From Leptolyngbya sp. SIO1E4 (GTDB taxonomy: Bacteria; Cyanobacteriota; Cyanobacteriia; Phormidesmidales; Phormidesmidaceae): 64,000 nt of DNA. This document shows positions 15,965 through 24,892 of the stretch, piece by piece. The first letter of the stretch is position 1. Every line of letters starts with the position of its first letter. The DNA lies in contig JAAHFU020000002.1 in assembly GCA_010672825.2 (NCBI GenBank), positions 1,314,001-1,378,000 of the forward strand, written 5' to 3'. A model generated the notes under the pieces. The model made no database searches. It was given only the letters and a program-made list of their open reading frames with translations, and was not told where the DNA came from. The translations under genes were made by a program, and so were the position numbers.

Positions 15965-16927
15965 ATGGATATCTCAATTATTATCCCGACCTATAACGGC
16001 GCTACGCGCTTACCCGCTGTCTTAGAAGCGCTGTGCCAGCAGTGCAACATTGAGACTCTGCAGGGGGATATTTGGGTCGTTGATAATAACAGTACGGATG
16101 ACACGGCTGCAGTCGTGCGTCAGTACCAAGAAACTTGGTCTTTTGCGTTTCCTTTGCACTACATCAAAGAGACGCGTCAGGGGGCTGGCTATGCCCGTCA
16201 ACATGGGTTAAACGTCTCTGAGGGAAAGCTACTGGGTCTCTTAGACGATGACAATTGGCCTGAGCCAACTTGGGTGAGTGAGGCCGTTGCCTTTGCCCAA
16301 GCCCATCCCCAAGCAGGTGCGTTTGGCAGCAGCATTACCGGCAAGTTTGAAACCCCCCCGCCCGCTGCTTGGAAACCGATTTTGCACTACCTGGCGATCG
16401 TTGAACGGGGAGAGGTGCCCCATCAATATTGTCCACGCAAAAACGGCACGCCCCCCAGTGCAGGGCTAGTTGTGCGTCGGGAAGCCTGGCTGCAAGCGGT
16501 GCCTGCAGATCTCTTACTGGTGGGTCGGGTCGGGAAATCGATGCTAGCTGGGGAAGACTCAGAAATTCTGACTTACTTACATCGGGCTGGGTGGGAAATT
16601 TGGCATAATGCTGCGATGAAAGTGAGTCATTACATTCCCTCTAGCCGCCTTCAGTGGTCATATCTGCGGGAAAATCTATTAGGAATTGGCCTTTGTCGCT
16701 ATCACATTCGGATGTTAATTTTGCCCAGCTGGCAACGTCCTGGCATGACTCTGGTTTATGGCCTAAGTGATAGCCTAAAGCTGCTGCGTCATGTCCTAAA
16801 GCATGGTCAACGTGTGAATACTGATGTGGTGGCAAATTGTCAGTGGGCATTGCTCTGGGGCACGCTCATCAGTCCACTGTATTTGTTGAGGGTGCGCCTA
16901 CAGCGATCGCGATTGTCTATTGAATAA
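15965..16927 (+). CDS. Family 2 glycosyltransferase (HpsE-like)
   Basis: A 320-residue GT-A inverting glycosyltransferase. Seen: 'ISIIIPTYNGATRLPAVLEA', 'WVVDNNSTDDT', the metal-binding 'LLDDDNWPEP' (DxD, about residue 97), and 'LLAGEDSEILTYLHRAGWEI', which resembles the catalytic-base 'ED' motif. The C-terminus (about 245-315) has hydrophobic stretches that may sit on the membrane. Overall it resembles glycosyltransferases of cyanobacterial hormogonium polysaccharide loci (HpsE type), so extracellular polysaccharide synthesis is a fair inference. Another glycosyltransferase gene starts 160 nt downstream; a promoter could lie between them. Confidence 0.88.
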   Translation: MDISIIIPTYNGATRLPAVLEALCQQCNIETLQGDIWVVDNNSTDDTAAVVRQYQETWSFAFPLHYIKETRQGAGYARQHGLNVSEGKLLGLLDDDNWPEPTWVSEAVAFAQAHPQAGAFGSSITGKFETPPPAAWKPILHYLAIVERGEVPHQYCPRKNGTPPSAGLVVRREAWLQAVPADLLLVGRVGKSMLAGEDSEILTYLHRAGWEIWHNAAMKVSHYIPSSRLQWSYLRENLLGIGLCRYHIRMLILPSWQRPGMTLVYGLSDSLKLLRHVLKHGQRVNTDVVANCQWALLWGTLISPLYLLRVRLQRSRLSIE

Positions 16928-17087
16928 ACTTGCAAAATTCTTAAAGTGCTCGACAAAAATATTGAATGATTAACGCCTATCATTACTTGCTGATTTGGAG
17001 TCTTTACCCATCAGTTTGAAGCGTTTCTTTTCAGAATCCTCTTTCCGTAATTCTTATATTCTTTCTCTCCGTTAGGAACTTAGCCTA

Positions 17088-18281
17088 ATGAAAATAGCCT
17101 ACGCGACCACCTATGATGTCCGCAATGCTGCCACCTGGTCTAAATTTAAACAAGGTAACTATGGGTCTAATCGCTTCATTGCAATGACCCTTGAGAACGA
17201 AGGCATTGACATCGATTATTTGGGGCCGCTTGAAAAGCGATATCGCTGGCTAACCCGGAGTAAATGGCTATATCACCGTCACATTTCTAAGCAAGTTTAT
17301 TATAGCTGGGCAGAAACAGCTATCTGTAAAAACTATGCTCATCAATTCGCCCGAAAACTGAAACAATCTTCTGCAGATTTAGTATTAGCGACAGAAGGGG
17401 CAAACCCGATCGCTTACCTCACCTGCTCGCAGCCTTTAGTGCTGTGGGTGGATACTTTTGTTGCTGAGCTGATTGACTACTACCCCTACCTGAAGAATCT
17501 CTGTGCCGAAACTCGAAAGAGCATTTTAACCTATGAAAAACGGGCACTCGATTACTGTGCACTAATCATTGTTACCTCTGATTGGGCTAAGCAAAGTGCC
17601 ATCAAGCACTATGGAATTGATGCTAATAAAATTGTCATATTGCCTCGGGGGGCCAACATTGAACTGGCTCCAGGGCGTACCTTAGATGACGTTAAGACAT
17701 TGATTGCTGCGCGTCCGCAGGCTCCCTGTAAACTTCTGTTTTCTGCGATTTCATGGCAGCGTAAGGGCGGCGACATTGCCGTCAAAGTGGCAGAATGGCT
17801 AAATGAGCAGGGGTTGGATACTGAACTGATTGTTTTGGGATGTAAACCCCCACTCAACCCTCTGCCGCCCTTTGTGAAGGCAGTGGGTTACATCGACAAA
17901 TCTACCGAGGCTGGGCGGGCTGAGTTATTGAACTGGGTCGCAGGTGCTCATTTTCTGATCTTGCCCACCCGGGAGGACTGTGCGCCGAATGTTCTCATCG
18001 AGGCGAATGCGTTTGGGGTGCCTTGTCTAACAACCAATATTGCAGGCATCCCTACCGTGGTCCGAAGCGACGTGAATGGTGAAATGTTTGATCTGGATGC
18101 CCCCATCGAAGCCTACGGAAAATACGTCGCTGCCTACATGGGCGATCGCGCTGCCTATGACCGTCTGGCGGTCGATGCCTTTATGGAATACCAAAATCGA
18201 TTGAACTGGAAAGTGGTGGGGCAACAGGCTAAGGCATACTTCGAAAAAATTTTGCGGGGTGTAGATTACAGTGACTTTTGA
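17088..18281 (+). CDS. GT4-type glycosyltransferase
   Basis: A 397-residue GT-B retaining glycosyltransferase. The N-terminal acceptor domain ('IAYATTYDVRN', 'GSNRFIAMTLENEGIDIDYL') is followed by the nucleotide-sugar-binding domain: 'IVILPRGANIE', 'KLLFSAISWQRKGGDIAVKV', 'ELIVLGCKPP', and the E-x7-E-like 'FLILPTREDCAPNVLIEANA' then 'GVPCLTTNIAGIPTVV'. It probably adds a sugar to an envelope or exopolysaccharide chain; donor and acceptor are unknown. Its stop overlaps the TTG alternative start of the next gene, and the likely ATG of that gene is 3 nt past the stop, so the two are translationally close despite unrelated functions. Confidence 0.88.
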   Translation: MKIAYATTYDVRNAATWSKFKQGNYGSNRFIAMTLENEGIDIDYLGPLEKRYRWLTRSKWLYHRHISKQVYYSWAETAICKNYAHQFARKLKQSSADLVLATEGANPIAYLTCSQPLVLWVDTFVAELIDYYPYLKNLCAETRKSILTYEKRALDYCALIIVTSDWAKQSAIKHYGIDANKIVILPRGANIELAPGRTLDDVKTLIAARPQAPCKLLFSAISWQRKGGDIAVKVAEWLNEQGLDTELIVLGCKPPLNPLPPFVKAVGYIDKSTEAGRAELLNWVAGAHFLILPTREDCAPNVLIEANAFGVPCLTTNIAGIPTVVRSDVNGEMFDLDAPIEAYGKYVAAYMGDRAAYDRLAVDAFMEYQNRLNWKVVGQQAKAYFEKILRGVDYSDF

Positions 18282-18283
18282 TC

Positions 18284-18967
18284 ATGGCTCAAACTGACAC
18301 CAATGCGGTGCTGCGCCGGATGCCCATTGTGGTGGGTATGATAGGCAGCTCGCTGCTCTTACTCAACCGCTTTTTAACCCCAGCCCTCACTGAGTCGCAA
18401 GCCCGGTCTGATGTCATGGGCATTATCTTGAGTGCGCTCTTAGTGCTGACGGGGCTGCTTTGGCAACGGGTGCAGCCACGATCTCCGGAGGCTGTGCAAC
18501 TACAAGGAAAAGAAGGCTTAGAGTTTATTGAAGATCTGCCAGAGAGGGTTCAAACAGAGCTGGCGTGGGCCTCTCATTTATTGCTGACTAACACGGTGAC
18601 GCGATCGCTGTTGGCCTACTACGATGGCCGGGTGCTGATGCGTCGAGGGGTGCTGGGGCCTACCGCGGAGGTTATCCCAGGCGTCATTTTGAAGCGCGTT
18701 TTAGAAAAAGGAAAAGCGGTCTACCTGGTAGACCTGAAGCTTTATCCAGGGCGAGTGGAGTTTACCTATTTACCCGAAAATACCCAGGGCGTGATTTGCC
18801 AGCCGATGGGCAGCCAGGGGGTGCTGATTCTGGGGGCCAATGCCCCTCGCAGCTATACCAAACAAGATGAAGCCTGGATTGAGGGAATCGCAGACAAGCT
18901 GGGAGAAACCTTAGACCGCTTGGCGGAGACAGACACTTCTCCTGCCTCAGAAATTCTGACCCCTTAA
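18284..18967 (+). CDS. Cofactor assembly of complex C subunit B (CCB2/CCB4 family)
   Basis: A 227-residue membrane protein of the family that attaches the extra c-type haem (haem ci) to cytochrome b6 in the thylakoid. Seen: two N-terminal hydrophobic segments ('MPIVVGMIGSSLLLLNRFL' and 'VMGIILSALLVLTGLLW', about residues 12-65), then a soluble GAF-like domain ('LAWASHLLLTNTVTRSLLAY', 'GRVLMRRGVLG', 'GKAVYLVDLKLYPGRVEF', 'LPENTQGVICQPMG', 'GVLILGANAPRSYTKQDEAW'). I recognise these from cyanobacterial annotation. A TTG start 6 nt upstream is possible, but the ATG is preferred. A strong terminator hairpin follows. Confidence 0.85.
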   Translation: MAQTDTNAVLRRMPIVVGMIGSSLLLLNRFLTPALTESQARSDVMGIILSALLVLTGLLWQRVQPRSPEAVQLQGKEGLEFIEDLPERVQTELAWASHLLLTNTVTRSLLAYYDGRVLMRRGVLGPTAEVIPGVILKRVLEKGKAVYLVDLKLYPGRVEFTYLPENTQGVICQPMGSQGVLILGANAPRSYTKQDEAWIEGIADKLGETLDRLAETDTSPASEILTP

Positions 18968-19018
18968 CGATGAAGGGGATGAATGCACTGTGATGAAGTC
19001 ACGCCGATCTCCCTAAAA

Positions 19019-19053
19019 AGACAGCGAGGGACAGTGTAAGTCCCTCGCTGTCT
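19019..19053 (+). terminator. Strong terminator hairpin after the CCB-family gene
   Basis: A perfect 14-bp stem (AGACAGCGAGGGAC/GTCCCTCGCTGTCT) with a 7-nt loop, preceded by an A-run and followed by GCTTGTG. It may act on both strands, since the minus-strand gene at 19135 ends toward it. Confidence 0.8.
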
Positions 19054-19134
19054 GCTTGTGCTGTAGAAGTAAGCTCGATACGGATGGCGTTACATTGAAC
19101 TGTAAGCAATCGATGGAACATTCATCGCTGCCCT

Positions 19135-19440
19135 CTACTGATAGTGGCGCTCATCTATCCAAATACGGACGGCATCTTCCTGATCGAAGTACAACGTGCG
19201 GTCAGCAACGGGATCATAGACCTTCCAAACTTCGGTATCCCCGTTTGTCCGTTTGGAAATCTTCGGGGTGGAACCGTCTGCTAACCAATGGACAAGACGC
19301 TGCCCTAGTTGACTCAAGAGTTGACCCAATCGCCCCGGGCGGTAGGCCGTATTCGTGGGGTGATTAAGCAGCAGTGCCTCTAAGCGCTCGCGCTGAAGGT
19401 CTAGTAAGGTTGTGTTGGGTGTTTTGGTGTAGCTATCCAC
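19135..19440 (-). CDS. Small conserved protein, paralogue of 30298-30582
   Basis: A 101-residue protein from a GTG start with a clear AAAGGAG ribosome binding site 7 nt upstream. No function is known. The core reads 'LGQLLSQLGQRLVHWLADG', 'PKISKRTNGD', 'VWKVYDPVADRTLYF' and 'EDAVRIWIDERHY'. The same order of motifs occurs in the protein at 30298-30582, so these are members of one small family. The C-terminal 'VYDP...F..E..VR.W' unit looks like a compact beta-hairpin plus helix. It sits convergent to the CCB-family gene and divergent from the LysR gene. Confidence 0.78.
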   Translation of the reverse strand: MDSYTKTPNTTLLDLQRERLEALLLNHPTNTAYRPGRLGQLLSQLGQRLVHWLADGSTPKISKRTNGDTEVWKVYDPVADRTLYFDQEDAVRIWIDERHYQ

Positions 19441-19623
19441 GGAAGCGCTCCTTTCTTACGCTGTGTGTAGGGTTAGGTACCTTAATCTCCCTTTGCCCCC
19501 ACTCTAGCGACGCCATTTCAAAACACCCACGCATAGCATGAATGGCATCTATGCAGGAAATCGATATAAGTTCTATCGATAGTTGCGATAGCCTGTTGGC
19601 TAAATAGAATTTATTTATTCACC

Positions 19624-20529
19624 ATGAATCCCTGGAAACTCAAGCTGTCCCAACTCCGGGCACTGCTAGCGGTAGCTGAGTACGAAAATTTCAGCGAGGC
19701 GGCCCTACAGCTTGATGTGACGCAATCGACCGTCAGCCATGCGATCGCTACCTTAGAGGCCGAACTGGGGGTAGTGCTCTTTCACCGGGGACGCCATGGG
19801 GCACAGCTCACCCCAATCGGAGCACAAATCACCGCAGATGCCCAGGCGATTAAGCACCTGCTTGAAAAGATTCTCGTGGTTGCCGATCAAGAGAAGGGGC
19901 TAGAAGGCGGCACCGTCAGGATTGCCGCCTTTCGGAGTATTGCCACCCATGTGCTGCCAGAGGCGATCGCCCGATTGCATCAACGTCATCCCTCGATTCA
20001 AATTTCTTTACTAGAAATGGATGAGCTTTATCAGCTAAAGCAGGCTCTCATTCAAGGTCAGGTTGATGTCTGTGTAGCGGAAATGGTGGAAGGGGATGAG
20101 TTTGAAACAATTCACATCTTAGATGATGAATACATTGCGCTGTTGCCGCCCAAATGCGGCTTGCGAGATGCTCAATTGACGGTTGGAGACCTCTCTAGCT
20201 ATCCGCTGATTGCATCGAGCTACCACAGCTGTTCGATTCGCATTCGCGAAAAGTTGAAGGAGTTGGGCGGTGGTTTGCAAGTGAAATATCGCATCCGACA
20301 TGACTCTTCAATGGCGAGTATGGTGCAGCAAGGTTTAGGGATTGCCCTGCTGCCGGAACTCTCTTCCAGACCGGTGCCTGAGGGGGTGCGGATTTGTCGT
20401 CTTCCCTTCTCGGTCTCACGCCCAATTGGTGCATCAATGCTACAAAATGCCCTCCATAGCCCGGCGGTGTATGCCTTCTTAGATGCCTTGCGGGGCACTG
20501 GTGAGTTTGCAAGTGTCAAGGCGGTCTGA
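19624..20529 (+). CDS. LysR-family transcriptional regulator
   Basis: A 301-residue LysR-type regulator. The N-terminal winged HTH spans residues 6-65 ('LSQLRALLAVAEYENFSEAA', 'VTQSTVSHAIATLEAELGVV', 'LFHRGRHGAQLTPIG'). The effector-binding domain begins near residue 92 ('GTVRIAAFRSIATHVLPEAI', 'VDVCVAEMVEGDEFETIHIL', 'HDSSMASMVQQGLGIALLP'). It would bind DNA as a tetramer and respond to a small ligand. The target is unknown. The divergent neighbour at 19440 shares a 183-bp intergenic region containing 'TCTATCGATAGTTGCGATAG'-type dyads near 19568-19590, which could be an autoregulatory site. Confidence 0.93.
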   Translation: MNPWKLKLSQLRALLAVAEYENFSEAALQLDVTQSTVSHAIATLEAELGVVLFHRGRHGAQLTPIGAQITADAQAIKHLLEKILVVADQEKGLEGGTVRIAAFRSIATHVLPEAIARLHQRHPSIQISLLEMDELYQLKQALIQGQVDVCVAEMVEGDEFETIHILDDEYIALLPPKCGLRDAQLTVGDLSSYPLIASSYHSCSIRIREKLKELGGGLQVKYRIRHDSSMASMVQQGLGIALLPELSSRPVPEGVRICRLPFSVSRPIGASMLQNALHSPAVYAFLDALRGTGEFASVKAV

Positions 20530-20550
20530 GGACTAATCGCATTAGACCGC
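20521..20550 (+). terminator. Hairpin overlapping the LysR stop
   Basis: GCGGTCT (20521-20527) pairs with AGACCGC (20544-20550), with an inner self-pairing loop. It overlaps the stop codon. It is a plausible 3' end structure, with no T-run. Confidence 0.45.
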
Positions 20551-20579
20551 TGTCACGAATAAAATGAGGTCCCCTTCCG

Positions 20580-20769
20580 TCCCCCAAAATTGGGGGAAAC
20601 TGTTCTTACAGCGTCTGTATAGGCCCAATCAAGGGTTGAAAGTCCCCCAGCATTGATACCAATGGTGAAATCGACATTTAGAAACATTGGCCGTGGCATC
20701 AAGGTTTCCGAGGCCCCCACCCCCAATCCTGAGGGAGCAAGTGCTCGGTTTCCCCCAGAATTGGGGGAT
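20580..20769. repeat. Pair of inverted CCCCCAAAATTGGGGG-type palindromes
   Basis: Two near-palindromes, 20580-20600 (TCCCCCAAAATTGGGGGAAAC) and 20748-20769 (GTTTCCCCCAGAATTGGGGG), are inverted copies of each other around about 150 bp of non-coding DNA. This is the style of small cyanobacterial palindromic repeats. The gap to 20878 holds no gene. Confidence 0.6.
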
Positions 20770-20878
20770 TTGGGGTGCGTTTAGGATTGATGCAAGAAGT
20801 CTATTGACCTGATCCCAAACGATGGCCCGCCTCTAATTCGCCTTAAGATGCTTGGGTGGCGTCAGGTCAATACGCACC

Positions 20879-21877
20879 ATGCGAACCCTCTATTTTTTAT
20901 TACCAGGGACGAGTGGCAAATTTGCCTGTGGGGGCTTATTTGCTGAACTAAAGACGCTACACCTGGCTCAGCAGGTTTGTGAGGCGGCGGTAGTCACCTA
21001 TCAGCAGCGAGAACCCAACACCCTCTTTCTGGATGACTTACTGCAATCTGGGTCAGCTCGCCCCTGTATTTTTGTGGTGAGTTGGGGGTTTCACGTGCCC
21101 AAACTGGTGTCTCGACTGCAGGGGCAGGCCGTTTTGTATCATGCCCATAGTGCAGGATATGGCTTTAGGTTGCCAGCTGCGGTGCCGATTCTGGCTGTTA
21201 GCCGTAACACCATGGGATATTGGGGGCAACAGTGCCCCAGCGCCCCCATTTATTATCTCCCCAATCAAATTGCACCAGAATTTAGCGATCGCGCCCTTCC
21301 CCGTGAGATTGACGTGCTGGTACAAGCCCGAAAATCATCCGAATACCTGCTACAGCAGTTGGTTCCAGCCTTGCAGATCCGCTGCCAGGTTGTGGTGCTT
21401 GACCGTTTTGTAGAAGACCTGGCAGGGCTCTTTAACCAGGCCAAAGTTTACCTGTATGATTCTGCGGAGTACTGGGCGCAATATAAAGTCAGCGAAGGGT
21501 TTGGGCTGCCGCCGTTAGAAGCAATGGCGTGTGGCTGTCAGGTGTTTTCTAGCGTGAATGGGGCCCTGGCAGACTATCTGGATCCGAGTTTTAACTGTCA
21601 GACGGTGGGGGTTTATTCCACTGCCTATGATGTAGAGCGAATTTTAGCGGCGGTGGGTCGCCCCCACCCGGCCAAGTACCCCCCAGACTTTTTTGAGCCC
21701 TATCGGGAAGAAAAGCTCGTCCAGCGACTGCAGCACATTTTAGAGAGCGTGAATCAGTTTTTTGACCACGCCGAACACTGTGAACCCGATATTCCTAGTC
21801 TGTCGCCGCAGCGCTTGACCCGCTTACGAGCACAACGACTCTGGCAAAAAGTCCGCAGCAAGTTGCGTCGTGGCTAG
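20879..21877 (+). CDS. GT4-like glycosyltransferase
   Basis: A 332-residue protein from the ATG at 20879; an upstream TTG at 20852 is less likely. It has GT-B character: 'TLYFLLPGTSGKFACGGLFA' at the N-terminus with the loop that binds the acceptor side, 'FVVSWGFHVPKLV', 'VLYHAHSAGYGFRLP', 'ILAVSRNTMGYW', 'EIDVLVQARKSSEYLL', and the donor-site 'VSEGFGLPPLEAMACGCQVF' (E-x7-E). It is probably involved in surface polysaccharide assembly. The C-terminal tail is basic. It is flanked on both sides by repeat-rich non-coding DNA, so it is a single-gene unit. Confidence 0.85.
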   Translation: MRTLYFLLPGTSGKFACGGLFAELKTLHLAQQVCEAAVVTYQQREPNTLFLDDLLQSGSARPCIFVVSWGFHVPKLVSRLQGQAVLYHAHSAGYGFRLPAAVPILAVSRNTMGYWGQQCPSAPIYYLPNQIAPEFSDRALPREIDVLVQARKSSEYLLQQLVPALQIRCQVVVLDRFVEDLAGLFNQAKVYLYDSAEYWAQYKVSEGFGLPPLEAMACGCQVFSSVNGALADYLDPSFNCQTVGVYSTAYDVERILAAVGRPHPAKYPPDFFEPYREEKLVQRLQHILESVNQFFDHAEHCEPDIPSLSPQRLTRLRAQRLWQKVRSKLRRG

Positions 21878-21919
21878 GGTGGGAGCCCCTGTTTTCCAGA
21901 CGCCACACCCTTTGCAGTT

Positions 21920-22016
21920 ATGGCTGTGTTCAGTTGAGTTCAGTCCATCTTGGCCAAGGCAGGGTCTAGGGTTTGGGGCCTAGGATGTACTTGATCAGCT
22001 TGCATACCGCTATAGC
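21920..22016 (+). repeat. Dispersed repeat, copy B
   Basis: Carries GGCAGGGTCTAGGGTTTGGGG, then 'GATGTACTTGATCAGCTTGC' and the end 'CCGCTATAGC'. Left part 'GTTCAGTTGAGTTCAGTCCATC' matches copies C and E. Confidence 0.8.
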
Positions 22017-22017
22017 G

Positions 22018-22092
22018 AAAGGCAGAAATCAGAATGCAGAATGCAGAAATCAAACCCTTGCTGCATAAGGATTCCAGGAAATTCAACTGTCG
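22018..22092 (+). repeat. GGCAGAA-rich repeat joined to copy B
   Basis: AAAGGCAGAAATCAG..GCAGAATGCAGAAATCAAACCC..CTGCATAAGGATTCCAGGAAATTCAACTGT. The same sequence order recurs at 58616-58692, again directly beside an end of the dispersed repeat. Confidence 0.65.
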
Positions 22093-22115
22093 TGACCAGC
22101 ACTTCAGATGCAATA

Positions 22116-22211
22116 TATAGCCCTATTCAGTTCAATCCAGTACATTTTGGTGAAGGCAGGGTCTAGGGTTTGGGGTCTAGGGTGTACTTGATCCAAATGC
22201 ACACCACTATA
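22116..22211 (+). repeat. Dispersed repeat, copy C
   Basis: Full copy: TATAGCCCTATTCAG start, AATCCAGTACATTTTGGTGA, GGGTCTAGGGTTTGGGGTCT core, 'GTACTTGATCCAAATGCACA', 'CACTATAAG' end. It lies 13 nt beyond the histidine kinase stop. Confidence 0.85.
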
Positions 22212-22223
22212 AGACGCTTGCAA

Positions 22224-23957
22224 CTAAGATTCTCTCTCCAAAGAGGCTGACGGTACCAGACTGGGCTGATCCTCAGACGGCAGCAAGGACTCCTGGGGAT
22301 GCAGGGGAATCTGAATGGTAAAGGTTGTGCCTTGATCTGGGGTTGACTGATAAGCTAAGTGCCCGTGATGATGCTGGACAACAATTTGATAGCTAATTGA
22401 AAGCCCTAACCCCGTACCCTGACCAATCGGTTTAGTCGTAAAAAATGGGTCAAACACGCGGGGCGCAATCTCAGAATTAATCCCGCAGCCATTGTCCTGG
22501 ATGTGAATTTCAACCAATTCTCCGTTTAAGTCGGTCTTAATTCGGAGTTTGGGGCTGTCCTGAGATTTGAAAGCTTTTGTTTCAAGGGCATCGAGGGCAT
22601 TGGCCATAAGGTTCAAAAACACCTGGTTTAACTGCCCTGCATAGCAAGTTACCTGGGGTAAATCGGCGTACTCCTTGATGACTTGCACGGGGATAGAATT
22701 TTTTAATCCTTTCAAGCGGCTGTTCAAAATCATCAGGGTACTATCCAGCCCTTCATGGATATTGACGGCCTTGAACTCAGCCTCGTGCAGTCGTGAAAAG
22801 TTTTGCAGAGAGGTCACAATCCCTCGAATGCGTTCTGTGCCTAACCGCATGGATCCCAACACCTTGGGAAAGTCCGTCATGACAAAGTCTACATCCATGT
22901 CATCTAAAGCTGCCTTTAATTCTGGCGTTAGATAGTCTGCGAGATCAGGATGCTGGTAGGCAAGCAACCCCATCAGTTGTTTAGCGTAGGTTTCAGCGTA
23001 GTTAATGTTGCAAGCGATGAAGCTGACTGGGTTATTAATTTCATGGGCAATGCCTGCCACTAATTGCCCTAACCCTGACATTTTTTCGCTATGAATGAGC
23101 TGACTCTGGGTTTGCTGGAGTTCTGACAGGGTGGTTTCTAACTGGCCGATAAAGACCTGGATATCGGTGGCCATGCTATGCATCGTGGTGGCTAAAAGCC
23201 CCACTTCATCGCGGCTGTTGATTTTGACAGGGGAGGAAAAGTCTTGGTTGGCCAAGCGTTTGGCATATTCGGTGAGTTGATTGAGGGGCTGGGAAATGCG
23301 CTGCACCATGATGTAGGTGGCAACGATGCTAACGATGAGCAGCCCTAGCATGACCCAGAGTTGTAAAGAGGCGGCTGAGCGAATCTGTTGGATCATGCGC
23401 ACCTGATCCATGCCGACATGGACATATCCCTGGGTGCCTGCTTCAATCGGCAGTGCAATGTCAATTACGTAGCCAACGTTTTCTACTTGACGGTAACTGA
23501 TCGCTGCTTTGCCAAAGGTTTTCTCAAAGTTTGGAGAATGGGTAAACCTCCTGAACCGACGGTCTGTGCTGTTGGCTGCCCGCAGATTGCCTGGCTTAAA
23601 CCGATTTGCCTGAAAATCTATTGGAATCTTTTCGCCGAAGGTGTGGGCCAACAGTTCACCGTCAGGAGTGGCCACTAAGACGTAGGCAACACCTTGGAGA
23701 TCCGCAAATTCTTCTAACAGGGTTTGCAGTAAGTCGGGAGAGTCATCTGCCAGCAGATCATTGGTGGATCCTGAAACGCTGCGGGCGATCGCGCTGCCAC
23801 GGCTCACATACTCTCCGGCTAAGTACCACCGCAGGCTGTAGGCTGACGTGAGCGACAAACTCCCTACCACTACTCCGAACAGCAGGGTTTGGCAAAACAA
23901 CGTCTTTCGGAATAGGGAAGAAAGTTTCATGGAGTCTACAAAGGACTCATTCAACAT
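22224..23957 (-). CDS. Membrane-bound sensor histidine kinase
   Basis: A 577-residue two-component sensor. TM1 is at about residues 18-40. An extracytoplasmic sensing domain of about 150 residues follows ('LQGVAYVLVATPDGELLAHT' to 'GYVHVGMDQVRMIQQI'), of the Cache type by pattern. TM2 is at 199-219, then a HAMP linker ('RISQPLNQLTEYAKRLANQD'), a coiled coil, HisKA with phospho-acceptor His305 in 'AGIAHEINNPVSFI', and HATPase_c with the N box 'QVFLNLMANALDALE', G1 'IHIQDNGCGI', F 'FDPFFTTKPIGQGTGLGLSI'. The NtrB/ZraS-like 'HEINNP' type is common in cyanobacterial hybrid systems. No response regulator is adjacent. The start may instead be the ATG at 23930. The ligand is unknown. Confidence 0.95.
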   Translation of the reverse strand: MLNESFVDSMKLSSLFRKTLFCQTLLFGVVVGSLSLTSAYSLRWYLAGEYVSRGSAIARSVSGSTNDLLADDSPDLLQTLLEEFADLQGVAYVLVATPDGELLAHTFGEKIPIDFQANRFKPGNLRAANSTDRRFRRFTHSPNFEKTFGKAAISYRQVENVGYVIDIALPIEAGTQGYVHVGMDQVRMIQQIRSAASLQLWVMLGLLIVSIVATYIMVQRISQPLNQLTEYAKRLANQDFSSPVKINSRDEVGLLATTMHSMATDIQVFIGQLETTLSELQQTQSQLIHSEKMSGLGQLVAGIAHEINNPVSFIACNINYAETYAKQLMGLLAYQHPDLADYLTPELKAALDDMDVDFVMTDFPKVLGSMRLGTERIRGIVTSLQNFSRLHEAEFKAVNIHEGLDSTLMILNSRLKGLKNSIPVQVIKEYADLPQVTCYAGQLNQVFLNLMANALDALETKAFKSQDSPKLRIKTDLNGELVEIHIQDNGCGINSEIAPRVFDPFFTTKPIGQGTGLGLSISYQIVVQHHHGHLAYQSTPDQGTTFTIQIPLHPQESLLPSEDQPSLVPSASLERES

Positions 23958-24141
23958 GTAGTTTGAAGCGCACCCCTCAGCAGGCGAAGAAACTGGCTCA
24001 ATATCTTCGCCTGCCGAACTGACTTTCGGAGTATGCCCATTTTTTTCCCTTGGACTGCGCCTGAGAGGGAAACTTCCGAAAAGGGACGGAGGATTTTTGA
24101 GAAATGTTACAGTACCTACCTACAGCCGAAGGGCATTGATT

Positions 24142-24257
24142 TATAGCCTTGTTCAGTTGCGTCCAGGACATTCGGGGCAAGACAGGGGCTAGGGTTTGGG
24201 GTTTAGGGTTTGGGGTTTGGGGTCTAGGGTTTGTGTTATCCGAATGCAAACCGCTAT
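24142..24257 (+). repeat. Dispersed repeat, copy D with expanded core
   Basis: TATAGCCTTGTTCAGTTGCG start, a core expanded to several GGGTTTAGGGTTTGGGG-type units, and end 'CCGAATGCAAACCGCTATC'. The region 23958-24141 upstream holds no recognised gene. Confidence 0.8.
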
Positions 24258-24286
24258 CAGGCTTTCGGCAATTCAGAAAGCCTGAT
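24256..24286 (-). terminator. Hairpin downstream of the TPR gene
   Basis: A perfect 11-bp stem ATCAGGCTTTC/GAAAGCCTGAT with a 9-nt loop, 70 nt past the stop of the minus-strand TPR gene. It could terminate that gene, though no T-run is seen. Confidence 0.5.
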
Positions 24287-24355
24287 ATTTGGTGAGCTGG
24301 GGCTGGATGCTGCTCTCTAGTTGCGCTGCCTGCTGTTAGACTTCGGTGGCCAGCG

Positions 24356-24892
24356 CTATTGCAAGACCCAGGCTCCCCCCACGGTGAGCAGGATGAGGGC
24401 CAGTGCAATCCAAAAAAATCCGTTGTCGCGGGTGTTGATTTGGCTAAGGTCTTCTGGTTTAGGGGCTGGGCGGGCGATCGCTTTGGGGGGCGTTTTGGCA
24501 GGCCCATATTGACTGAGATTGAGGGAACGCTGATCGCTGGCTTCCAAGTTACTGAGATCGGGAATGGGGGTTGTCCAATCAGCCCGGCGCTTGAGCTGGG
24601 GGGCTTTTAGGATTTCGACAACGCGCTTGCTTTGTTTGCGGATCTCGCCGTCGGGGTGTTTTGTGAGTTTTTCGCCCAGGGCGATCGCGTCCTGTTGGCG
24701 ATTGGCTGCAGAGTAGGCATTCATCAGCCACAGCTGAATGGATCCCCCTAAGGGAGTAGCTCCCCCGGCCAGACGCGTCCCTTCTTCAAAGGCGATGACT
24801 GCTTCTCGATAGTTGCCTCGCTCAAAGGCCAACTGCCCTAAATCGTAAAGCGCCTGAGCCTGCTCTAGACGCTCTGACTGGTTAGATGCCAT
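24356..24892 (-). CDS. Tail-anchored TPR protein
   Basis: About 178 residues from the ATG at 24892, which has AAGGG 5 nt upstream; a TTG at 24907 is less likely. The N-terminal half is TPR-like ('ALYDLGQLAFERGNYREAVI', 'AFEEGTRLAGG', 'IQLWLMNAYSAANRQQDAIA'). The middle is a basic/proline linker, and the protein ends with a single transmembrane helix ('GFFWIALALILLTVGGAWVL') at the extreme C-terminus. This is a tail-anchored scaffold facing the cytoplasm, perhaps on thylakoid or plasma membrane. The specific partner is unknown. It is a lone gene with repeats on both sides. Confidence 0.82.
   Translation of the reverse strand: MASNQSERLEQAQALYDLGQLAFERGNYREAVIAFEEGTRLAGGATPLGGSIQLWLMNAYSAANRQQDAIALGEKLTKHPDGEIRKQSKRVVEILKAPQLKRRADWTTPIPDLSNLEASDQRSLNLSQYGPAKTPPKAIARPAPKPEDLSQINTRDNGFFWIALALILLTVGGAWVLQ

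Noticed and set aside
24180-24240. Telomere-like GGGTTTAGGG runs
   Set aside because: They are the expanded core of the dispersed repeat; a bacterial chromosome interior gives no reason to call a telomere.
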